DNA from: Actinacidiphila glaucinigra
GTDB lineage: Bacteria; Actinomycetota; Actinomycetes; Streptomycetales; Streptomycetaceae
Length of the DNA stretch: 64,000 nt
Direction of reading: 5' to 3'
Assembly: GCF_900188405.1 (NCBI RefSeq)
Contig: NZ_FZOF01000015.1
Span: 62,001-126,000 of the forward strand
The notes beneath the pieces are model-generated. The model made no database searches. It had not been told where the DNA came from and saw only the letters and a list, made by a program, of their open reading frames with translations. A program made the position numbers and the translations under genes. Positions 16,684-22,888 of the stretch are shown piece by piece. Every line of letters starts with the position of its first letter. Position 1 is the stretch's first letter.

Positions 16684-17973
16684 GTGACCGAGACCGCCGC
16701 TTCGGAACGCAGCGCCGATGTGATCGTCGTAGGTGCCGGGCCCGCCGGTTCGACGACGGCCTACTACCTGGCGAAGGCGGGACTCGACGTCCTGCTGCTG
16801 GAGAAGACCGCCTTCCCGCGCGAGAAGGTGTGCGGCGACGGTCTGACGCCCCGGGCGACCAAGCAACTGGTCGCGATGGGCATCGACATCTCCGAGGAGG
16901 CCGGCTGGCTGCGCAACAAGGGCCTGCGCATCATCGGCGGCGGGGTCCGGCTGCAGCTGGACTGGCCGGATCTGGCCTCGTTCCCCGACTACGGGCTCGT
17001 GCGCAAGCGCGAGGACTTCGACGAACTCCTCGCCCAGCAGGCGCAGAAGGCCGGCGCGCGGCTGTACGAGCGCTGCAACGTGGGCGCCCCGATCCGCGAC
17101 GAGCGCACCGGCCGCATCACCGGCGTCGAGGCCAAGCTGGGCGAGGAGAAGACCCCGGTCACCTTCCACGCCCCGCTGGTGGTCGCCGCGGACGGCAACT
17201 CCACCCGGCTCTCCCTCCAGATGGGCCTGCACCGGCGTGAGGACCGCCCGATGGGCGTGGCCGTCCGGACGTACTTCACCTCCCCGCGGCACGACGACGA
17301 CTACCTGGAGTCCTGGCTGGAGCTGTGGGACCGGCGCGTCCCGGGCAACCCGCGGCTGCTGCCCGGCTACGGCTGGATCTTCGGCATGGGCGACGGCACC
17401 TCCAACGTGGGCCTGGGCGTCCTCAACACCTCCGCCTCCTTCAAGGAGCTGGACTGGCGCGAGGTGCTGAAGGCCTGGTGCGCCTCGATGCCCGAGGAGT
17501 GGGGCTACACCGAGGAGAACATGACCGGGCCGATCCGCGGCGCGGCCCTCCCGATGGCCTTCAACCGCCAGCCGCACTACACCAAGGGCCTGCTGCTGGT
17601 CGGCGACGCGGGCGGCCTCGTCAACCCCTTCAACGGCGAGGGCATCGCCTACGCGATGGAGTCGGGCCAGATCGCCGCCGACGTCATCGTCCAGGCGCAC
17701 GCGCGCGGCACCGCGGCCCAGCGGGAGCTGGCGCTCCAGTCGTACCCGCGGATCCTGAAGGACACCTACGGCGGCTACTACACGCTCGGCCGGGCCTTCG
17801 TGAAGCTGATCGGCAACCCGAAGGTCATGAAGCTGGCGACGCAGCGCGGCCTCACGCACCCGATGCTGATGCGCTTCACGCTGAAGCTGCTGGCGAACCT
17901 CACCGACCCGTCGGGCGGCGACGCGATGGACCGCGTGATCAACGGTCTGTCGAAGGTGGCGCCCCGCTCCTGA
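16684..17973 (+). CDS. Geranylgeranyl-reductase-family FAD protein (probable menaquinone side-chain reductase)
   Basis: The 429-residue flavoprotein has an N-terminal Rossmann motif VVGAGPAGSTTAYYLAKAGL (from about residue 12), a conserved EKVCGDGLTPRATKQL segment near residues 48-63 and the second FAD motif VGDAGGLVNPFNGEGI near 305-320. The family reduces double bonds in polyprenyl chains. Next to menG, and given that Streptomyces menaquinones carry partly saturated tails, a MenJ-like role in hydrogenating menaquinone isoprene units is the best inference. Reduction of another polyprenyl lipid cannot be excluded. A textbook terminator follows. Confidence 0.9.
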   Translation: MTETAASERSADVIVVGAGPAGSTTAYYLAKAGLDVLLLEKTAFPREKVCGDGLTPRATKQLVAMGIDISEEAGWLRNKGLRIIGGGVRLQLDWPDLASFPDYGLVRKREDFDELLAQQAQKAGARLYERCNVGAPIRDERTGRITGVEAKLGEEKTPVTFHAPLVVAADGNSTRLSLQMGLHRREDRPMGVAVRTYFTSPRHDDDYLESWLELWDRRVPGNPRLLPGYGWIFGMGDGTSNVGLGVLNTSASFKELDWREVLKAWCASMPEEWGYTEENMTGPIRGAALPMAFNRQPHYTKGLLLVGDAGGLVNPFNGEGIAYAMESGQIAADVIVQAHARGTAAQRELALQSYPRILKDTYGGYYTLGRAFVKLIGNPKVMKLATQRGLTHPMLMRFTLKLLANLTDPSGGDAMDRVINGLSKVAPRS

Positions 17974-17990
17974 CGTCCCGGCACCCGCTC

Positions 17991-18032
17991 GCCGCGCCGG
18001 CCCGTACCGCTCGGGCCGGCGCGGCTTTTTTT
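17991..18032 (+). terminator. Rho-independent terminator with T7 tail
   Basis: A perfect 14-bp stem (arms 17991-18004 and 18012-18025, 7-nt loop) is followed directly by seven T residues. It closes the menG/reductase unit. Confidence 0.95.
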
Positions 18033-18074
18033 ACTGCCCTCCCGCCATGGAGGGCGCGGTAGATAAACGTCCCT

Positions 18075-18106
18075 ATCCTTCCCTCTGAAGGGTAGGATGC
18101 GTACTT
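18075..18106 (+). promoter_or_regulatory. Promoter with overlapping palindrome for the HTH/DUF4180 operon
   Basis: An imperfect inverted repeat (ATCCTTCCCT and AGGGTAGGAT, 9 of 10 pairs, 4-nt spacer, 18075-18098) ends exactly in TAGGAT (18093-18098), a good -10 box. The ATG follows 8 nt later, so the mRNA would be leaderless or nearly so. Binding at the palindrome would block the -10 and fits autoregulation by the HTH product. Confidence 0.6.
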
Positions 18107-18571
18107 ATGGAGAGGGATTGGCTGTCCGTCGAGCAGGTCGCGGACCGGCTCGGCCTGCATGTGCGCACGGTCCGCGGCTACATCCGCGACGGCCGGCTGA
18201 AGGCCGTCCGCATCGGCAAGCAGTACCGCGTCGCCCAGGCCGACCTGGACGCCCTCACCGGTGCGCCGGCGGCCCCGGCCCGGCACCGGGTGGAGGTCTC
18301 GGCCATCGTCGAGGTGGACGGCATCGGGCCGGCCGCCGCCGACCGCCTGGGCACCCTGCTCGTGGCCGGCGCCCAGATGGCGCGGGACCCCCACGAGTTG
18401 GCCCGGGTCCGGACGGCGTACGACGACGAGCGCTCGCGGCTGAAGGTCGTGGTGCTCGGCGGCGCCGCGGCGACGGCGGACGTCCTGCGGACCATCGACG
18501 ACGTCCTGGGAGGGGAGAACGACATGTTCCCGGAGGAGCACACCGAGCACCCGGAGGCGGGCCGTGACTGA
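18107..18571 (+). CDS. Excisionase/MerR-type helix-turn-helix protein
   Basis: The 154-residue protein begins with an excisionase-type winged HTH (residues 5-50: LSVEQVADRLGLHVRTVRGYI, then DGRLKAVRIGKQYRV). The C-terminal 100 residues form a mixed alpha/beta domain with no family I recognise, ending in an acidic tail. No integrase or att site is nearby, so it is more likely a chromosomal regulator than a phage excisionase. It overlaps the DUF4180 gene by 8 nt, and a palindrome covers its own -10 box. There is no ribosome site upstream of the ATG, which fits leaderless translation. Confidence 0.85.
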   Translation: MERDWLSVEQVADRLGLHVRTVRGYIRDGRLKAVRIGKQYRVAQADLDALTGAPAAPARHRVEVSAIVEVDGIGPAAADRLGTLLVAGAQMARDPHELARVRTAYDDERSRLKVVVLGGAAATADVLRTIDDVLGGENDMFPEEHTEHPEAGRD

Positions 18572-18923
18572 TGTGGTGACCGAGCGGCGGGGCGTGCCGG
18601 TCCTCGTCTGCGGCGAGGACGGCGCGCGGATCTCCGGCGTCCAGGACGCGCTCGACGTGATCGGATCGGCCTACCAGCGGGCGGAGGTCGTGGCCGTCCC
18701 CGTCGGCCGGCTGGACGAGCGGTTCTTCGCCCTGCGCAGCGGCCTGGCGGGGGAGATCCTGCAGAAGTTCGCCAACTACCGCATCCGGCTTGCCGTCGTG
18801 GGCGACGTCTCGGCGTACACGACGGCCAGTACGGCCTTTCGGGACCTGGTGCGCGAGTGCAACCGCGGCGACCGCACGTGGTTCGTCGACGACCTCGAAG
18901 CGCTCGACGCCCACCTGGGCTGA
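18564..18923 (+). CDS. DUF4180-domain protein
   Basis: The 119-residue protein matches DUF4180: a core with DALDVIGSAYQ, then RFFALRSGLAGEILQKFANY and RLAVVGDVS, and a C-terminal WFVDDLEALDAHL. Its biochemical role is unknown. It is translationally coupled to the HTH gene (8-nt overlap, GTG start), so the pair probably acts together, perhaps as regulator and effector or ligand-sensing subunit. A strong hairpin follows at 18975-19008. Confidence 0.85.
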   Translation: MTDVVTERRGVPVLVCGEDGARISGVQDALDVIGSAYQRAEVVAVPVGRLDERFFALRSGLAGEILQKFANYRIRLAVVGDVSAYTTASTAFRDLVRECNRGDRTWFVDDLEALDAHLG

Positions 18924-18974
18924 GCCGGAGTCCGAGCGGCCCGGGGGTGAACGCCGCCCGGTATCGGCCGTGTT

Positions 18975-19008
18975 GCCCCGCCCGGCGTCACCTCGGGCCG
19001 GGCGGGGC
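18975..19008 (+). terminator. Terminator of the HTH/DUF4180 operon
   Basis: A perfect 12-bp GC stem (arms 18975-18986 and 18997-19008) with a 10-nt loop begins 52 nt after the DUF4180 stop. Confidence 0.75.
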
Positions 19009-19084
19009 GGTGAACTCCGGGCCCCGTCGGCCGGTTCGCGCGCACCGGGGTGGGAGGGGCGGGGTGGTGCGGGCCGCCGATTCT

Positions 19085-19113
19085 TTGACATCGATGTCGT
19101 TGACATCGATGTC
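19085..19113 (+). promoter_or_regulatory. Two tandem copies of palindromic TTGACATCGATGTC
   Basis: Copies at 19085-19098 and 19100-19113 each contain the perfect 12-bp palindrome GACATCGATGTC and a consensus -35 hexamer TTGACA. They lie 110-140 bp upstream of the secreted Asp/Arg protein. Central-CG palindromes of this kind are typical of LacI- or ROK-type operators, but no such regulator is encoded nearby. Confidence 0.6.
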
Positions 19114-19179
19114 AGATGGGTCTGCCCCGGAGTCAGCTCGCGCCCGAAATGCGGGATTTGAGGCGTTGTGCTCATACTT

Positions 19180-19208
19180 TTGATCACTGCTCGGGGATTC
19201 GTGATCAA
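19180..19208 (+). repeat. Inverted repeat TTGATCAC/GTGATCAA in the leader of the secreted protein gene
   Basis: Perfect 8-nt arms at 19180-19187 and 19201-19208 flank a 13-nt spacer and end 16 nt before the ATG at 19224. It could be an operator or an mRNA hairpin close to the ribosome site. Confidence 0.5.
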
Positions 19209-19223
19209 CAGAAGGGTGCAGAC

Positions 19224-19619
19224 ATGAGCACGCGCATATTCCAGGTCCTGGCCGCTGCGGCCGCATCGGTCCTGCTCGCCGGAGGGGGCGTGCTCGCAGC
19301 CGGCCCGGCCTTCGCGGCCCCGACGGACCACCGCTCCGGCGACCGCCAGGGCGACGACCGGCGTGGTGACGACCGCCGGGACGGAGACCGGCGTGGTGAC
19401 GACCGCCGGGACGGAGACCGGCGCGGTGACGACCGCCGGGACGACGACCGGCGCGGCGACCGGCAGCGGCAGTGCTCGCTCGGTCTGGGCTCCTGGAAGC
19501 TGGAGTACCGTCCCGGACGCCTGGTGCGGGTCTCCAGTCACGGTCGCGTCAAATGGGTCCGCACGCCAGGCCACTGGGTCAGGGTCTGGCACGGCGGAGG
19601 CCGCGACTGCCACCGCTGA
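19224..19619 (+). CDS. Small secreted protein with Asp/Arg repeats
   Basis: The 131-residue preprotein has a clear Sec signal peptide (residues 1-32, ending AGPAFAA). A stretch of about 40 residues of D-R-R-(G/D)-D repeats follows, encoded by 30-bp tandem DNA repeats. The C-terminal domain (residues 78-131) is basic, aromatic and has two Cys (in RQCSLGLG and RDCHR) and KWVRTPGHWVRVWH. The repeat is highly charged with alternating acid and base, so it may be a flexible spacer or ion-binding tether. No known family is recognised. A GAAGGG ribosome site precedes the ATG. Tandem palindromes and an inverted repeat lie upstream, and a hairpin follows. Confidence 0.8.
   Translation: MSTRIFQVLAAAAASVLLAGGGVLAAGPAFAAPTDHRSGDRQGDDRRGDDRRDGDRRGDDRRDGDRRGDDRRDDDRRGDRQRQCSLGLGSWKLEYRPGRLVRVSSHGRVKWVRTPGHWVRVWHGGGRDCHR
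19337..19458 (+). repeat. 30-bp tandem repeats inside the secreted protein gene
   Basis: About four imperfect copies of a 30-bp unit (GACCGGCGTGGTGACGACCG plus CGGGACGGA) encode D-R-R-G-D-D-R-R-D-G. The variation among copies is mostly T/C at the GGYG position, suggesting recent expansion by slippage or unequal exchange. Confidence 0.85.
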
Positions 19620-19632
19620 TGAACCCGAGGCC

Positions 19633-19670
19633 CGGAGCCCGGTCCCCCGCCACGGCGGAGCCGGGCTCCG
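19633..19670 (+). terminator. Terminator of the secreted protein gene
   Basis: A perfect 10-bp stem (CGGAGCCCGG with its complement) and an 18-nt loop start 13 nt after the stop codon. Confidence 0.6.
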
Positions 19671-19826
19671 GCCCGTGAGCCCCGTCGGGGGCTCCCCGGT
19701 CGTCCGGCCCCGTGTGCGGTACCTCTCCTTGCGGCGGGGCCGGACCCCTTTCCGGCCGCCTGCCGTGGGGCGCGGTGCGGCGGCCCCGCCTCGCGGCGGC
19801 GGAGGACCGCGCGGGGACGGAACGGA

Positions 19827-19861
19827 GGAGGCCGCCGGCCCGGTGCGGGCCGGCGGCCTCC
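19827..19861 (-). terminator. Terminator of the NlpC/P60 gene (possibly bidirectional)
   Basis: A perfect 15-bp GC stem (arms 19827-19841 and 19847-19861) with a 5-nt loop lies 20 nt past the NlpC/P60 stop. Confidence 0.8.
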
Positions 19862-19880
19862 GTGGGGACGGGGCGCGTGA

Positions 19881-20669
19881 TCAGAGCACGCGGACGGCCG
19901 ACGTCGGCATGTAGTTGGACATCTGCTGGATGACGACGCCCTTGCTCGGGTTCGCCGCGTCCAGGTACTGCCCGCCGCCTATGTAGACGGCCACGTGGTA
20001 GGCGGAGCCCGCGCCGCCCCAGAAGACGAGGTCGCCCGGCTGGACCGCGCTCACGGACACCGGGGTGCCGAAGGTCGACTGCGCCTGCGAGGTACGCGGC
20101 AGGTCGACGCCGATGGTGCGGAAGGCGGCCTGGGTGAGGCCGGAGCAGTCGTAGGCGCTGGGGCCCGTGGCGCCGTAGACGTACGGCTTGCCGACCTGGG
20201 CCTTGAGGAAGCCGATGACGGAGGCGACGCTGCCCGTCGCGGAAGTGGAGGAGGAGGCGGCCAGCGCGGTGCGTCCGGCGGAGCGGGACGCGGTCGCGGT
20301 CTCGCGCGCCTTGGCGGCCTTGGCCGCGGCGCGCGACCGCGCGTCGGCGGCGGCCTTCTTCTTCTGTGCGGCCTTCATGGCCTCGGTGCGCGCCTCCGTG
20401 CGGGCGGCGTCCAGCTGCTGCTCGACGACGGTCTCGTCGATGGTGTCAGCGGCCTCCGCGGCGGTGGCGGTGGTGGAGAGGGCGGGGATGACGGGGATGC
20501 TCCCCGTGGTCGCCGGGTCGGCGGCCGAAGGCTCGGCGTTCGCCGAAGAGGACATTCCGGTGAGGGCGAGCGTTCCGATGACGCCGCCGGCGACTCCTGC
20601 GCGGCGCACCCAGTTGGGGCTCTGCGAGGCGCGTCGCCGGCGGCGTATATGCGAGGTCTGAAGGGACAT
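19881..20669 (-). CDS. Secreted C40 (NlpC/P60) peptidoglycan endopeptidase
   Basis: The 262-residue secreted hydrolase has an arginine-rich N-region (IRRRRRASQSPNWVRR), a hydrophobic core and probable signal cleavage near ANA (about residue 45). Next comes a long Ala/Lys coiled-coil-like segment (70-125). The C-terminal NlpC/P60 domain (about 148-262) carries the catalytic Cys in YDCSGL (C175) and His in AYHVAVYIGGG (H225). It should cut D-glutamyl-diaminopimelate stem peptides in the cell wall. The leader is long and may hold a ydaO-like riboswitch, as reported for several Streptomyces wall hydrolases. It is divergent from nuoA. Confidence 0.93.
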   Translation of the reverse strand: MSLQTSHIRRRRRASQSPNWVRRAGVAGGVIGTLALTGMSSSANAEPSAADPATTGSIPVIPALSTTATAAEAADTIDETVVEQQLDAARTEARTEAMKAAQKKKAAADARSRAAAKAAKARETATASRSAGRTALAASSSTSATGSVASVIGFLKAQVGKPYVYGATGPSAYDCSGLTQAAFRTIGVDLPRTSQAQSTFGTPVSVSAVQPGDLVFWGGAGSAYHVAVYIGGGQYLDAANPSKGVVIQQMSNYMPTSAVRVL

Positions 20670-20814
20670 GAGGACTTGGGTATCAGGCCAGGTCGGTTCC
20701 GTTCAACAAAAGTGTGATGCGCCACAGTTGGCTCGCGAGCAGTGGTATTGTCCGCTTTTTGATCTTCCTTATTCGGGACGATAGGGATATTCAACTGCAA
20801 ATCCTCGTGCGCGC

Positions 20815-20950
20815 GTTCACGTGCCTCAGGCCGCTGTCAGTGCGGGGTTTCGCGGCTCACCCGCGCGAGTGGCGGGGCGCTATCACGTCCCCCGGACCAG
20901 CTCCAATTTGCCTCGGATCGTCGGCGCCTGATAGTGCGGCACCCCCGTTT
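20815..20950 (-). promoter_or_regulatory. Candidate ydaO-like (cyclic di-AMP) riboswitch in the NlpC/P60 leader
   Basis: On the minus strand the leader shows, in order, GATCCGAGGC, CCGGGGGAC, GGGTGAGCCGCG, ACCCCGCACTGACAGC and GCCTGAGGC. These resemble the actinobacterial ydaO pattern (GGGGGAC, GGGTGAAtCGG, ACCCGACAGC). The end of the motif is degenerate. Streptomyces wall-hydrolase genes are known to use this riboswitch, and the leader is long enough (more than 140 nt) to hold it. It has not been folded or scored here. Confidence 0.45.
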
Positions 20951-21046
20951 ACCAGCGGAAACGCAGGAAAATGTGACTTCTGGTGATCGTTTGAGATTCC
21001 TGAGTGAGAAGATCACCGCTCATCCCTGTTCATGATCGTTCGACTG

Positions 21047-21112
21047 GTGTCAGAGATCACAAAGGCGAGAGTGAACCCCGTGTCGCAGATCACAGACCAG
21101 GAGGCATAGGAT
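21047..21112 (+). promoter_or_regulatory. nuoA promoter with two direct repeats
   Basis: GTGTCAGAGATCACA (21047-21061) and GTGTCGCAGATCACA (21080-21094) agree at 13 of 15 positions and are spaced 33 bp apart, three helical turns. TAGGAT (21107-21112) is a good -10 box; no consensus -35 is present. With a start near 21119 the repeats centre at about -32 and -65, the expected places for a DNA-bound activator. Confidence 0.55.
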
Positions 21113-21127
21113 GCGGGCAGTCTGGGC

Positions 21128-21145
21128 TTGTGAACTGCCTCACAT
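21128..21145 (+). promoter_or_regulatory. Rex-like operator upstream of nuoA
   Basis: TTGTGAACTGCCTCACAT matches the Rex operator pattern TTGTGAA-N4-TTCACAA at 12 of 14 fixed positions. Rex senses NADH/NAD+ and is known to control respiratory genes in Streptomyces. The site lies just after the presumed transcription start, where repressor binding would block transcription, and about 80 nt before the nuoA start. Confidence 0.6.
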
Positions 21146-21224
21146 GGAGGGGATCCAGGTGGCGTGGGGCACACGTCCGGGCACGGTCCGTCATCAGTCA
21201 TCGTCGACTGGAAGGAGCGGGGAC

Positions 21225-21584
21225 GTGAATGCCTACGCGCCCATCCTCGTGCTGGGCGGCCTCGGGGCCGGCTTCGCGATCTTCTCCGTGGTCATGGCCT
21301 CCATCATCGGCCCAAAACGGTACAACCGGGCCAAGTTGGAGGCGTATGAGTGCGGTATCGAGCCGACTCCGCAGCCAGCCGGGGGCGGCCGTTTCCCGAT
21401 CAAGTACTACCTGACGGCGATGCTCTTCATCGTCTTCGACATCGAGATCGTCTTCCTCTACCCCTGGGCCGTCACCTTCGACGCCCTCGGGGTCTTCGGG
21501 CTCGTCGAGATGCTCCTCTTCGTGCTCACCGTCTTCGTCGCCTACGCCTACGTCTGGCGTCGCGGCGGCCTGGAATGGGATTAG
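21225..21584 (+). CDS. nuoA: NADH-quinone oxidoreductase subunit NuoA
   Basis: The 119-residue membrane subunit of complex I has three transmembrane helices. The conserved loop YECGIEPTPQPAGGGRFPIKYY (split as YECGIEPTPQP and GRFPIKYY) and the FDIEIVFLYPWA motif follow. NuoA sits at the joint between the quinone site and the membrane arm. The GTG at 21225 is chosen because GAAGGAG lies 8 nt upstream and the reading frame before it is not NuoA-like. It is the first gene of the 14-gene operon ending at 37133. Confidence 0.96.
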   Translation: MNAYAPILVLGGLGAGFAIFSVVMASIIGPKRYNRAKLEAYECGIEPTPQPAGGGRFPIKYYLTAMLFIVFDIEIVFLYPWAVTFDALGVFGLVEMLLFVLTVFVAYAYVWRRGGLEWD

Positions 21585-21599
21585 GGGCGGAGAATAGCC

Positions 21600-22154
21600 A
21601 TGGGTATTGAAGAGAAGCTGCCGAGCGGGTTCCTGCTCACCTCCGTCGAAGCGGCGTCCGGCTGGGTCCGGAAGGCCTCGGTCTTCCCGGCCACGTTCGG
21701 CCTCGCGTGCTGCGCCATCGAGATGATGACGACCGGGGCCGGGCGCTACGACCTGGCCCGCTTCGGCATGGAGGTCTTCCGCGGGTCCCCGCGCCAGGCG
21801 GACCTGATGATCGTGGCCGGCCGGGTGAGCCAGAAGATGGCCCCCGTCCTGCGCCAGGTCTACGACCAGATGCCGAACCCCAAGTGGGTGATCTCGATGG
21901 GGGTCTGCGCATCGAGCGGCGGGATGTTCAACAACTACGCAATTGTGCAGGGTGTTGACCATGTGGTGCCTGTTGACATTTATCTCCCCGGATGTCCGCC
22001 CCGCCCCGAAATGCTGATGGACGCCATCCTCAAGCTCCACCAGAAGATCCAGCACAGCAAGCTCGGCGTGAACCGCGAAGAGGCCGCGCGCGAGGCGGAG
22101 GAAGCGGCGCTGAAGGCGCTGCCGACGATCGAGATGAAGGGGCTGCTCCGATGA
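21600..22154 (+). CDS. nuoB: NADH-quinone oxidoreductase subunit NuoB
   Basis: The 184-residue subunit holds iron-sulphur cluster N2, the direct electron donor to quinone. All four ligands are visible: adjacent C37-C38 (GLACCAIEM), C103 (MGVCASSGG) and C132 (PGCPPRPE). It lies between NuoD and the membrane arm. It starts 15 nt after nuoA and overlaps nuoC by 4 nt. Confidence 0.97.
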   Translation: MGIEEKLPSGFLLTSVEAASGWVRKASVFPATFGLACCAIEMMTTGAGRYDLARFGMEVFRGSPRQADLMIVAGRVSQKMAPVLRQVYDQMPNPKWVISMGVCASSGGMFNNYAIVQGVDHVVPVDIYLPGCPPRPEMLMDAILKLHQKIQHSKLGVNREEAAREAEEAALKALPTIEMKGLLR

Positions 22155-22888
22155 CGGATTCCCCGGACACCCCGAACCCGGACAGGGACGTCAACGCGGC
22201 CGGGCTGCCCGGCCAGCGCGGCGACCACGGGGAGGCGATCCGCGTCCAGCGCGGAATGTTCGGTGCCCGCAACGGCGGCGACACCTCCGGGTACGGCGGC
22301 CTGGTGCGCACCGTGCGGCTGCCCGGTGCGGCGAGCCGTCCGTACGGCGGCTGGTTCGACGACGTCGCCGACGAGCTCGAGGGCGCCCTCGAGGAGCAGG
22401 GCCTCGTCCCGGACAACGCGATCGAGAAGGCCGTCGTGGACCGCGACGAGATCACCTTCCACATCGCGCGCGAGCACCTGCCCCTGGTCGCCAGGACCCT
22501 GCGGGACGACCCGGCGCTGCGCTTCGAGCTCTGCACGGGCGTGAGCGGCGTCCACTTCCCGGAGGACAAGGGCCGCGAGCTGCACGCCGTGTACCACCTG
22601 CGCTCGATCACCCACAACCGGCTGATCCGGCTGGAGGTGAGCGTCTCCGACGCGGACCGGCACGTCCCGTCGCTCGTCGAGGTCTACCCGACCAACGACT
22701 GGCACGAGCGCGAGGCCTACGACTTCTTCGGGATCGTCTTCGACGGGCACCCCGCCCTGATCCGGATCATGATGCCGGACGACTGGCAGGGCCACCCGCA
22801 GCGCAAGGACTACCCCCTCGGCGGCATCCCCGTCGAGTACAAGGGCGCCCAGATCCCTGCTCCGGACCAGCGGAGGTCGTACTCGTGA
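22151..22888 (+). CDS. nuoC: NADH-quinone oxidoreductase subunit NuoC
   Basis: The 245-residue peripheral-arm subunit (30-kDa homologue) is a separate protein, not fused to NuoD. The family signature WHEREAYDFFGIVFDGHP (near residues 182-199) and GHPQRKDYPLGG are present. An N-terminal extension of about 60 residues, rich in Asp, Pro and Gly, precedes the core, as in other actinobacteria. The ATG at 22151 overlaps the nuoB stop (ATGA). Confidence 0.96.
   Translation: MTDSPDTPNPDRDVNAAGLPGQRGDHGEAIRVQRGMFGARNGGDTSGYGGLVRTVRLPGAASRPYGGWFDDVADELEGALEEQGLVPDNAIEKAVVDRDEITFHIAREHLPLVARTLRDDPALRFELCTGVSGVHFPEDKGRELHAVYHLRSITHNRLIRLEVSVSDADRHVPSLVEVYPTNDWHEREAYDFFGIVFDGHPALIRIMMPDDWQGHPQRKDYPLGGIPVEYKGAQIPAPDQRRSYS

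Noticed and set aside
18107..18571. The excisionase-type HTH as a sign of an integrated element
   Set aside because: No integrase, attachment repeats, tRNA or replication genes occur nearby, and base composition does not shift.
19337..19458. Regular 30-bp repeats that could suggest a CRISPR array
   Set aside because: The repeats are contiguous, without spacers, in frame with a secreted protein, and there are no cas genes.
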